Part shown: positions 1 to 6,029 of the stretch, in pieces | Numbering within the stretch: the stretch's first letter is position 1 | How the letters are laid out: each line of letters starts with the position of its first letter | Assembly: GCA_013696265.1 (NCBI GenBank) | Contig: JACCYX010000149.1 | Coordinates: 1-8,238, forward strand | Direction of reading: 5' to 3' | DNA: 8,238 nt | Origin: Chloroflexia bacterium | GTDB taxonomy: Bacteria; Chloroflexota; Chloroflexia; Thermomicrobiales; UBA6265 | Notes under the pieces: generated by a model | Told to the model about the DNA's origin: nothing | Databases searched by the model: none | Seen by the model: the letters and a program-made list of their open reading frames with translations, nothing else | Position numbers and translations under genes: made by a program

Positions 1-1517
1 GTCGACTTCGAGCCGGAAATGATTGAGTCCAGCCACGCCCGGCGCCAGGAGCAACGTGGACGATGGCGACGCCTCGTCGAAGTCGATTGCGATCTGACGC
101 GATTCCTCGGCCACCACGTCGCGGGCCGGTTGGAGGCTCGTCATCTGCCCGACCGCCGCGAGCAGGAGGACGATCACGATCAGCTCGCCCGTGACCGTCC
201 AGCGCAGGCGGCGAGTCCAGACCGGCACGGCATCGTCGCGCACACGGGCGCCAAGATGCCGCGTGATCACCAGCAGGTTGATGCTGGCCAGGGCGAGGAT
301 CACGACCAGCAACCCGAGTTTGACCATCAGGGCCCGGCCATACGGGGTCGTGGTCAGGGCGGTCCAGTTGCCGACGTGGAGCCAGCCGGCGTAGAAGCCG
401 GTGACGCCAATCACGGCCATGCAGATCAGGGCCAGGGTCGAGAATCGTGGCAAGAGTCGTCTCAGCACGAGCCCCCGCCGCTCCGGGGCCAACCGCCACA
501 GGCCGGGCAGCGGCACGGCCACCAGGATCGCGATGCCGCCGGCCCAGATCGAGGAGGCGACAAGGTGGGCCGCGTCGGCCGCGATCGCGAAGGTACGGCC
601 GCTCGTTTGGGCCGAGGCGTGGGCGATTAGGCTGAAAGGCAGGGCCACGGCCGCCGCGACGATCCAGGCGATGCCGCCTTCGACCTGGCGACGCCTCATG
701 AACCACCAGCCGCAGGCGGCAAGCACCAGACCCAGAACGACGATCAGTCCGATTCGAAGCAACCAGAGGTGCCCGTAGCGCGTTTGGCCGAGCGTGTTGA
801 CAATCTTTTCGAAGTACGTCCCCTCCGGCAGGGTCCAGGCCTGGACCGCGAGAGCGAAGACCGATCCGGCGATGGCGAGGATCGTCGCCCCAATCACGAA
901 CCGCCGCATCCCACGCACGATCGGGGCGGCATCGGCCCGCACCGGTCCCAGCTCGGGCCGGATCACGGTCGACCAGACCGGCCAGGCGGCAATCAACGGC
1001 GCGACCCCGAGCAGCGCCACCCAGCGCGACGCCGTTTTGGCCCACTGCGGGGCATCGCCGGTTTCGGTCGCGGAACCAGGGATGACGACTGGCACGATGT
1101 CCGCGTTGGACCCGACGGTGAAGGCAAAGTAGTTCTGGGCGGTGTGGCCATCGTCATTCGATAGCGTGCGCCAGAGCACGGACCAGGTACCGTTGGGCAG
1201 GTTCGCCGGCAGGGCGAGCACCATCGTGTACTCGTCGCCCGGTGGAAAGGTGAGCGACGGCCTTCGATCGGCTCGCCAAGGTTGTCATGGAGTTCCATGC
1301 GGCTGTACGACTGCTCCAGCCGCTCGGTGAAGAGAACGGTGATCTCGGCCGGGGCGGAAGCGAGCACGTCGCCATTCGCCGGGTCGCTGGATTCGAGCGC
1401 GGCGTGCGCCGAGACCGACGCGGGCCACATCACCGTGGCCAGGGTCATCGCCAACGCCGCGATCAGCAGGCGAGACGCCCACGACGAAGCCGTACCTTGC
1501 GCCCTGGCAGGGGTCAT
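1..1517 (-). CDS. CopC-CopD fusion copper resistance/uptake protein, frameshifted and cut off by the window edge
   Basis: An exported CopC domain is joined to a multi-pass CopD membrane domain, as in YcnJ-type proteins that bind copper outside the cell and pass it through the membrane. The ATG at 1517 has an AAGGA ribosome site 7 nt upstream. Residues 1-37 form a signal peptide ending VSA, leaving His38 (HAALESSDPANGD) as the mature N-terminus, the known Cu(II) ligand of CopC. This frame holds to about residue 86 (GEPIEG). The protein then continues in the -1 frame, with CopC-like LPNGTWSVLWRTLSNDDGH and FAFTVG. About eight hydrophobic helices follow, with CopD hallmarks DAAHLVASSIWAGG and TPYGRALMVKLG. 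The last visible part (LLLAPGVAGLNHFRLEVD) looks like the start of a C-terminal YtkA/FixH-like domain. It runs open through base 1, giving at least 506 residues if the frames are joined. The 1562-2146 gene lies 44 bp upstream. Family assignment is secure; direction of copper movement is not. Confidence 0.88.
1255..1287 (-). other. Frameshift site inside copC-copD
   Basis: The CopC frame (start 1517) and the CopD frame (open to base 1) differ by one base. In the CopD frame the last upstream stop is TGA at 1287-1285. Convincing CopC sequence in the first frame ends near 1262, and CopC-like sequence in the second frame resumes by about 1224. The switch therefore falls in this interval, and one base appears to be missing. 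No X-XXY-YYZ slippery heptamer in the proper phase was seen, so programmed frameshifting is unlikely. A recent mutation or an assembly or sequencing error fits better. The nearest ATG that could restart the downstream frame is at 1224-1222, within the CopC domain. Confidence 0.8.
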
Positions 1518-1561
1518 ACCGGTGTCCTTGGAGGCGAGGCGCGGCAGGGCGGACGCCGGCG

Positions 1562-2146
1562 TCAGGCCCGGCGACGGCGGACGGCGAAACCGGCCACGCC
1601 GAGAAGCAGCACGATCGCGCCAGCCGCGAGCGGCATCGCCACCGAGGTGGTGTCGTCGCCCACGCCCACCTCGCCGACGCCGGGAAATTCGAGATCGGCA
1701 CGCGGGGCGACCGAATCGAAGCCTTCCGGCGATGAGGTAAAGGTCTCGTCGACGTCGACGCCGTCGATCTGGCCAAAGAAGCGGAAGGTGTAGTCACCCG
1801 GTTCGGTCGGGATGAAGACGGCTTCATACACGCCTTCCTCGCCAAACGCCGGGGTCAGGGTCAGGTCGCGAGTCTGGTCGCCGAAGATGACCTGAGCCTG
1901 GAGGATATCGGCCAGTCCCAGAACCGGGGCTTCGGCGGATGTGACTTCGAGCCAGATGCCGTTAGTGTCGCCCTGGATCGCGAGTTCATTGATGAAGCCG
2001 ACGACGAACGAATAGTCAGTCGCCACCTCGCGCGTTTCGTGCGCCGAGGCCGCGAAGGGCTGGACGAGCGCAATCGCGGCGAGCGCGAAGGCGGCAAGCA
2101 CGAACATAACGCGCTGCCGGACGATGGAAAGTGCCTGAAGGTTCAT
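1562..2146 (-). CDS. Exported, C-terminally anchored protein of unrecognised family, copper-cluster neighbour
   Basis: A 194-residue exported protein; I do not recognise its family. The ATG at 2146 was chosen because GAGGAG lies 7 nt upstream and a signal peptide starts right there; an in-frame upstream extension to 2257 would run into repeat-rich intergenic DNA. Residues 1-35 form a signal peptide ending ASA, so the mature chain should start at His36 (HETREVATDY). A probable beta-sandwich domain follows (about 36-145), with Trp65 and the segment GVYEAVFIPTEPGDYTFRFF, typical of Ig-like or FixH/YtkA-like folds. After a linker (about 146-166), a membrane helix (about 169-188) ends in RRRRA, so the domain should sit outside the cell, anchored by its tail. 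The layout (signal peptide, beta domain, tail anchor, next to a CopC-CopD gene) matches YcnI, but DUF1775 sequence motifs are not evident. A copper-binding role is inference from the N-terminal His and its neighbour. Confidence 0.85.
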   Translation of the reverse strand: MNLQALSIVRQRVMFVLAAFALAAIALVQPFAASAHETREVATDYSFVVGFINELAIQGDTNGIWLEVTSAEAPVLGLADILQAQVIFGDQTRDLTLTPAFGEEGVYEAVFIPTEPGDYTFRFFGQIDGVDVDETFTSSPEGFDSVAPRADLEFPGVGEVGVGDDTTSVAMPLAAGAIVLLLGVAGFAVRRRRA

Positions 2147-2234
2147 GACGAAACTCCTCTGGATTGGCTTTATGGACATCGCTGAGAAACGTAGATACGT
2201 GAAGGCGCCGGCGGCGATGGGCGAATTCCATCCA

Positions 2235-2312
2235 CGTAGGGGCGGTACCGGCCCCACTGGATACCGGTCGCGAAAGACACCTGGCCGACCGCGATGCAGG
2301 GGTGTCCGCCCG
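2235..2312 (-). repeat. Dispersed palindromic repeat, copy 1
   Basis: This copy starts CGTAGGGGCGG (2235-2245) and ends TGCAGGGGTGTCCGCCCG (2295-2312). On the minus strand it reads as the 5926-5989 copy does on the plus strand. The 18-base end is identical between them, and similarity continues to 2321 (25 of 27 bases). The interiors also share TCGCGACCGG on the matching strand. It carries no coding capacity of its own, which suits a small non-autonomous repeat. Confidence 0.8.
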
Positions 2313-2349
2313 AATGGTGGCCAACGGCGGGATCGGGGCTGCCGCGAAC

Positions 2350-2421
2350 CGGGCGGACACCCTGTGTGTCGTTGCGCCGATACCGTATGCGATCGGGGCT
2401 CGCTTCGCTGCCGCCCCTACG
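2350..2421 (+). repeat. Dispersed palindromic repeat, copy 2, inverted relative to copy 1
   Basis: This copy begins CGGGCGGACACCC (2350-2362) and ends CCGCCCCTACG (2411-2421). Both ends are exact reverse complements of the matching ends of copy 1 (2300-2312 and 2235-2245). The interior is diverged. The 37-base spacer (2313-2349) would form the loop of a long imperfect hairpin whose inner stem is 13 perfect base pairs and outer stem 11. Confidence 0.8.
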
Positions 2422-2544
2422 TCGCGGGTGTCCACACCGATGGAATCGTCCACCCAATATGCATCACCCGTTGCGAAAAGGCGCCAGTCATCCGTAATTC
2501 AGACGCCAGCCCACTCGGTTCGCCTACCGCGTCGTTTGTGTTGT

Positions 2545-2952
2545 TTAGGCGTACGCCATGCGCGGCGGAGGGGTTTCCACACCAATGCAGCGATTCAGCA
2601 AGTGAGCAGCCAAACTCCAGTTGGGTCTGACGATTGCTCCGGCTAACAGTGCGGCAATCAGCAGGCCAAGGTCCTGGATGGCGGCGAGCGCCGTGATCGG
2701 CATCGAACTCCCGAGCGGTTGCGGCACGTCGGGTTCGGAACGCGCCGGATCGGGGAGTCCTGGAGGCGGCGCTGTGTCGGCATCGTCCGGGTGCGCGTGA
2801 TGGTGGGAATGCCCGGTAATGGCGTCGATCACGCCCTGGAAGATCGTGTGGGCGTGCTCGCGATCGGCCCCGGCCTTGTAATCGACCGGCATGATGACGG
2901 TGGCCACGAGCAAGATCAGGAGCACCACCGACTCCCGTCTGGGGAGTCCCAT
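2545..2952 (-). CDS. Small two-helix membrane protein with His-rich loop, function unknown
   Basis: A 135-residue protein that I cannot place in a named family. It has a hydrophobic helix at about residues 8-23 (SVVLLILLVATVIM), then a soluble stretch holding His33, His35 and a cluster at 48-54 (HSHHHAH) followed by DDAD. A Pro-rich linker (about 61-85) leads to a second helix (about 87-108), and the chain ends in TPPPRMAYA. Third codon positions are strongly GC-rich from residue 1 to about 100, supporting real coding, and weaker in the last 30 codons. The ATG at 2952 is the best start because hydrophobic sequence begins right after it. The frame stays open to an ATG at 3159, but that extension is not protein-like. 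The ribosome site is weak (GGAA, about 7 nt upstream). The His cluster and neighbouring CopC-CopD gene suggest metal binding, by inference only. Confidence 0.65.
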   Translation of the reverse strand: MGLPRRESVVLLILLVATVIMPVDYKAGADREHAHTIFQGVIDAITGHSHHHAHPDDADTAPPPGLPDPARSEPDVPQPLGSSMPITALAAIQDLGLLIAALLAGAIVRPNWSLAAHLLNRCIGVETPPPRMAYA

Positions 2953-3391
2953 CCGGATTCCGGTTCGTCGTGTTGATCCCGTCAGTCGCGTCGGCACGAG
3001 GTGATCCACAAGTGGAGCGGACAAGACACGGAACGAAGCGTCCCGCGTCATCCGATCGTAGCACAGGGGCCACCCGGGGAAGCCGTGTTGCCGTGTTGGT
3101 GTGCACGTAACTGTCGGATCATTCCGGCGAGGCGAGGGGTGTGTTCCATCATTCCGCATCGCCGTTCAGTCTGGAGCGCCTTGTACAGAGGCCCCATACA
3201 AAACGCTGCGTCGCACCCCAGGCGGGGAACTCCCTATTGACACGCCCAACGAGGCTGTCTACAGTGCCGGTAATACGCACAGGCACAACTGATCGCGGAC
3301 GGAACGCCCGCCCGCCTCCCGATGCGGCCCGGTCGGCTGCGTCACCGGGTCCGAATCACCGTTCGTCATCCTCATCAAAGGGAGATGCGTT
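2953..3391. other. 439-bp divergent intergenic region
   Basis: This gap separates the leftward copper cluster from the rightward transport operon. Open frames exist on both strands but none looks like protein. It contains the promoter at 3237-3265 and a roughly 120-nt untranslated leader before the binding-protein gene. A short interrupted inverted repeat (TTGTA at 3181-3185, TACAA at 3197-3201) lies 35 bp before the -35 box and could be an operator half-site pair, but the arms are only five bases. No riboswitch-like fold was recognised. Confidence 0.55.
3237..3265 (+). promoter_or_regulatory. Sigma-70-type promoter of the ABC transporter operon
   Basis: A perfect -35 box TTGACA (3237-3242) is followed, after exactly 17 bases, by TACAGT (3260-3265), a 4-of-6 match to TATAAT. 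Transcription would begin near 3272, about 120 nt before the ATG at 3392. In such GC-rich DNA this pairing is unlikely to be chance, and it lies immediately upstream of an operon. Confidence 0.6.
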
Positions 3392-4750
3392 ATGTCTCAT
3401 TCATCCTCGCCGTTCCTTCGCCGTCGCCGCACCCGCCGCCAGGTCGTCGGGGGCCTCGCCGGAGGCGCCGCCGCCTTCACCGCCGGCAGCATGCTGCCGG
3501 GAACCCTGCTCGCCCGCAAGGCGCCCGCCGTGATCCAGGCCAGCGGCCCGCTCACCTATTGGGGCGGCCTGATCTTCTCCGACGCCGCCAACGAGATGCT
3601 GACCGACACGATCAACCAATGGGGTTCGGACAACGGCGTCGAAACCGAAGTGGTGATGATCAACCAGAATGAGACGAACCAGCGCGTCAGCGCGGCGGTC
3701 GAAGCCGGTACGATGCCGAGAGCGCTGGACATGGGGCTCGATCTCGCCCTGCTGCTCAGCACCAGCGGCCAGTTGCAGGACGTGAGCGACATCTACGACA
3801 CGATCGGCGCCGCTCAGGGCGGCTGGCACGAATCGGTCGATGGCGCGGTCGCCCCGGAGAAGTTCAATGGCATCCGGGCCGGCGTCCCGTTCGGAGCCGG
3901 CGGCAACGTGCTCTTCCGGCGGCAGGACATCCTCGACGAAATCGGCGTGACCGAGGCGCCCGCCACCTGGCAGGAACTGAGCGATGTCGCCGCCCAGGCG
4001 CAGGAGGGCGCGCCGGGCGTCTATGGGCTCGGCCTGGCCCTCTCTAACGTGGGCGACGCCAACCTGATGGTCAGCGCGCTCCAGTCGTACGGGGGCAGGA
4101 TCGCCGACGACGAGGGCGTGACCTGCACGATCAGCTCGCCGGAGACGATGGCTTTCCTCGAATGGGTGAATGCCGCCTGGGAGGCGGGGCTCTTCCCGCC
4201 GGGCGCGACGACCTGGGACGGCGCGGGCGACAACACCGCCTACCTCTCGGGCCAGGCCGTCTTCATCGCCAACACCGGCAGCGTCTCGATCGCCGCCCAG
4301 ACTGACGATCCCGAGCTGTTCGAGGCCACTGCTTACTCGGCGCTGCCGGCCGGGCCGGTCATGCAGGTAGCGCCGATCGGACCGAACCTGCGGGCGATCC
4401 CGACCTCGACCGAGGATGTCGACACGGTCAAGGCGCTGCTCGAATTCCTGGCCCAACCCGAGTTCCTCGGCGAATACTACAAGGTCGCGATCTACGGTCC
4501 GGTGCTCCAGGGCCAGGACGAGATGGAAGCCTTCACCTCGACGCCAGTGCTTGGCGGATTGCGTGACCTGGTGCTGAACGGTACCGCGCCGGGCGCGCCG
4601 GACGTTTCCAACACCGCCTACGCCGACTTCAACTCGAACTTCACCGTGCCCAAGATGATCCAGCGGATCGTCGTCGATGGGATGTCCCTCGAAGAGGCAA
4701 TGGCTGAAGCCCAAACCTCGGGTGAGACGATCTACGCCAAATACGGGTAG
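3392..4750 (+). CDS. Tat-exported extracellular solute-binding protein (family 1, CUT1 sugar ABC transporter)
   Basis: The substrate-capturing subunit of an ABC importer, 452 residues, normal for this family. AAAGGGAG ends 7 nt before the ATG. The N-terminus is Arg-rich (RRRRTRRQVVGG, residues 10-21), with the RR pair at 15-16 directly before a hydrophobic Ala/Gly-rich segment, so it should be exported folded by the Tat route. The mature part begins near residue 45-52 (SGPLTYWGG), with the N-terminal lobe of an SBP family 1 fold. It includes NQNETNQRVSAAVEAGTMP, where MalE-like proteins carry the segment linking to the first ligand loop. YGLGLALS, QSYGGRI, FLEWVNAAWEAGLFPPG and YLSGQAVFIANTGSV are typical of the second lobe. 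It heads the operon with two permeases downstream. Substrate is not readable from sequence; an oligosaccharide, polyol or glycerol-phosphate-like compound is likely by family. Confidence 0.93.
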   Translation: MSHSSSPFLRRRRTRRQVVGGLAGGAAAFTAGSMLPGTLLARKAPAVIQASGPLTYWGGLIFSDAANEMLTDTINQWGSDNGVETEVVMINQNETNQRVSAAVEAGTMPRALDMGLDLALLLSTSGQLQDVSDIYDTIGAAQGGWHESVDGAVAPEKFNGIRAGVPFGAGGNVLFRRQDILDEIGVTEAPATWQELSDVAAQAQEGAPGVYGLGLALSNVGDANLMVSALQSYGGRIADDEGVTCTISSPETMAFLEWVNAAWEAGLFPPGATTWDGAGDNTAYLSGQAVFIANTGSVSIAAQTDDPELFEATAYSALPAGPVMQVAPIGPNLRAIPTSTEDVDTVKALLEFLAQPEFLGEYYKVAIYGPVLQGQDEMEAFTSTPVLGGLRDLVLNGTAPGAPDVSNTAYADFNSNFTVPKMIQRIVVDGMSLEEAMAEAQTSGETIYAKYG

Positions 4751-4770
4751 ACGGACCACACGGAGGGATC

Positions 4771-4801
4771 GGGCGGGCTCAACGGCGAGCACCACCCGCC
4801 C
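4771..4801 (+). terminator. GC-rich intercistronic hairpin after the binding-protein gene
   Basis: GGGCGGG (4771-4777) pairs with CCCGCCC (4795-4801). An inner CTC/GAG pairing (4778-4780 with 4787-4789) leaves a small AACGGC loop and a bulge. No T-run follows, so it is not a standard intrinsic terminator. It lies 20 nt past the binding-protein stop and 158 nt before the permease start. In sugar ABC operons, hairpins at this place protect the binding-protein mRNA 3' end or reduce read-through, making the binding protein more abundant than the permeases. The rest of the 4751-4959 gap shows nothing else recognisable. Confidence 0.5.
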
Positions 4802-4959
4802 CTCCCGCCGATCATTGCACGGGTTCCTGGCGCATTGCACTGGAGTTGGTGAACGTGGATTCATGTACGGCTGCGGCAGCGAAGTGATGCTTGCTCCGCC
4901 CATACCGGGCTACACCGACTAACTTTTCCGCACACCGCTCAAACCTGCCGGAGTTCCTT

Positions 4960-5880
4960 ATGTCCTTACTGGCGAACCAGGAAGCCCCCCGGGTAGCCCG
5001 AACGTCGCGGCTGACCCTCGCCAATCGCCAGGCGCTGACCGGCTACCTGCTGGTGGTACCGGCGCTGGCCTTGCTCCTCGCGCTGGTGGCCTATCCCTTC
5101 TTCTTCGCGATCAGCATCTCGTTCACGGATCGCGTCGTCGGGCAACCGGGAAACTGGATCGGGCTCGACAACTTTCGGTACCTGTCCCAGAACCCCAGCT
5201 TCCTCAAGACGATCCAAAACACGATCATCATGGTCGTCGTTTCCGACATCCTCAAGCTCTTCATCGGGCTCGGGCTGGCGATGCTGCTGAACCAGGCGGT
5301 CCGGGGGCGGGGCCTGATGCGGGCGGTCATCCTGTTGCCGTGGGCGATGCCGGGGTTCGTGGCCTTCCTCGTCTGGAAATTGCTCTACATGCCGATCGGC
5401 GGCGCCTTCAACCAGATTCTGACCAAAACCAATATCTACCCCGAGATCATCGATTACCTTGGCCAGCGCTCGACGGCGCTGCCGGCGGTGATCCTGGCCA
5501 CGACCTGGCGCGGCTTCCCGTTCTGGGCGATCTCGTTCCTGGCCGCGCTGCAGGGGGTGCCGGGCGAACTCTACGAGGCGGCGAAGGTCGATGGCGCGTC
5601 GTCCTGGCAGCGGTTCTGGGACATCACGCTGCCGAGCATCAAGCCGGTGATCCTGATCGTGGTGCTGATGTCGTCGATCTGGACCGCCAACAGTTTCGAG
5701 AACATCTGGATCATGACCCAGGGCGGGCCCTCCGACGCGACGATGGTCTTCCCGGTGCTGGCCTACTTCGGGATGCAGTCGCAACGCCTCGGCGAGGCGG
5801 CGGCGGTTTCGGTGGCGATGATTCCAGCCTTGTTGATCCTGGTCTTCTTCGTGACCTGGCTCGTGGAGGACGACGACTGA
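4960..5880 (+). CDS. ABC transporter permease, MalF/UgpA type
   Basis: One of two membrane subunits forming the channel of the importer, 306 residues. The ATG at 4960 follows GGAG with a 6-nt gap and sits just before the family-typical cytoplasmic N-terminus; the in-frame ATG at 4891 has no such support. A first helix (about 26-52, TGYLLVVPALALLLALV) is followed by FTD and GLDNFRYL, both usual in MalF/UgpA proteins. About five more helices follow. The cytoplasmic EAA loop that docks on the ATPase is at about 206-225: EAAKVDGASSWQRFWDITLP, with the conserved Gly and terminal LP. FENIWIMTQGGPSDAT (246-261) is a further family signature. Its stop codon overlaps the start of a 49-codon micro-ORF (TGATG), and GGAGGA at 5865-5870 lies inside its last codons. 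Ligand specificity is unknown; no ATPase gene accompanies it. Confidence 0.93.
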   Translation: MSLLANQEAPRVARTSRLTLANRQALTGYLLVVPALALLLALVAYPFFFAISISFTDRVVGQPGNWIGLDNFRYLSQNPSFLKTIQNTIIMVVVSDILKLFIGLGLAMLLNQAVRGRGLMRAVILLPWAMPGFVAFLVWKLLYMPIGGAFNQILTKTNIYPEIIDYLGQRSTALPAVILATTWRGFPFWAISFLAALQGVPGELYEAAKVDGASSWQRFWDITLPSIKPVILIVVLMSSIWTANSFENIWIMTQGGPSDATMVFPVLAYFGMQSQRLGEAAAVSVAMIPALLILVFFVTWLVEDDD

Positions 5881-6029
5881 TGGCCACCACCGCTGCCGGG
5901 TTCCATCTCGGCAACAGCCACCAAACGGGCGGACACCCCTGCACGTCAACAGGTGAGCCGCCGATCGCGACCGGGGATCGGCCCCTACGAGACCACCGCG
6001 ATCCAGAGGCCCGCGGGAGGGCATGCTGA
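5880..6029 (+). CDS. 49-codon micro-ORF bridging the two permease genes, through a repeat
   Basis: An ATG overlapping the permease 1 stop (TGATG, 5878-5882) has GGAGGA 9 nt upstream and begins MATTAAGFHLG. It reads through the repeat copy and stops at TGA 6027-6029, which overlaps the ATG of permease 2 (TGATG again). The peptide has no recognisable domain, signal or membrane segment, and its middle is repeat sequence. Its first codons resemble those of permease 2 (MATTAAG versus MATTTAPP). It may be translated only to carry ribosomes from one permease to the next, or it may be a relic of the former permease 2 start. Whether a stable peptide is made is doubtful. Confidence 0.4.
   Translation: MATTAAGFHLGNSHQTGGHPCTSTGEPPIATGDRPLRDHRDPEARGRAC
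5926..5989 (+). repeat. Dispersed palindromic repeat, copy 3, between permease genes
   Basis: Begins CGGGCGGACACCCCTGCA (5926-5943), identical to the reverse complement of 2295-2312, and ends GGCCCCTACG (5980-5989), matching the other end of copy 1. Similarity extends leftward to 5917. The 64-base copy is shorter than copy 1 (78 bases) but shares internal CAGGTG and TCGCGACCGG in the same order. It lies wholly inside the 148-bp junction between the permease genes and would be transcribed with the operon. Confidence 0.8.

Larger units (their letters stand above)
2147..2544. other. 398-bp gap with an inverted pair of repeats
   Basis: No convincing gene is visible here; the open frames on both strands run through repeat sequence. 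The central part (2235-2421) is taken up by two repeat copies facing each other. Just past the right copy, 2427-2444 (GGGTGTCCACACCGATGG) resembles the 2300-2317 repeat end (GGGTGTCCGCCCGAATGG), so a degenerate third end may be present. The ten bases GATCGGGGCT occur at 2331 and again at 2391. The promoter of the 1562-2146 gene should lie around 2150-2230, but I see no clear -35/-10 pair. Confidence 0.6.

Noticed and set aside
19..630. A 203-codon plus-strand open frame at the left edge
   Set aside because: It lies opposite the CopD membrane domain, which has proper helices and CopD motifs on the minus strand.
1245..1275. Programmed -1 frameshifting in copC-copD
   Set aside because: No slippery heptamer in the right phase was found in the interval, and no such mechanism is known to me for this family.
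2016..2640. Overlapping open frames on both strands across the 2147-2544 gap
   Set aside because: They are built from the palindromic repeats (for example MQGCPP at 2294 and again opposite 5944) and show no protein-like pattern.
2953..3159. Longer N-terminus for the His-rich protein, starting at 3159
   Set aside because: The extra 69 residues are polar, low in protein-like pattern and cover intergenic sequence; a membrane helix starts right after the 2952 ATG.
3181..3201. Interrupted palindrome TTGTA...TACAA as a regulator binding site
   Set aside because: Arms are only five bases and not symmetric further out, and no regulator gene is nearby; too weak to call as a feature.
3401..4903. A 500-codon open frame on the minus strand opposite the binding-protein gene
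   Set aside because: It is the antisense shadow of a high-GC gene. The plus frame has a Tat signal and clear solute-binding protein sequence, while the minus frame is Arg/Gly/Asp-rich and domainless.
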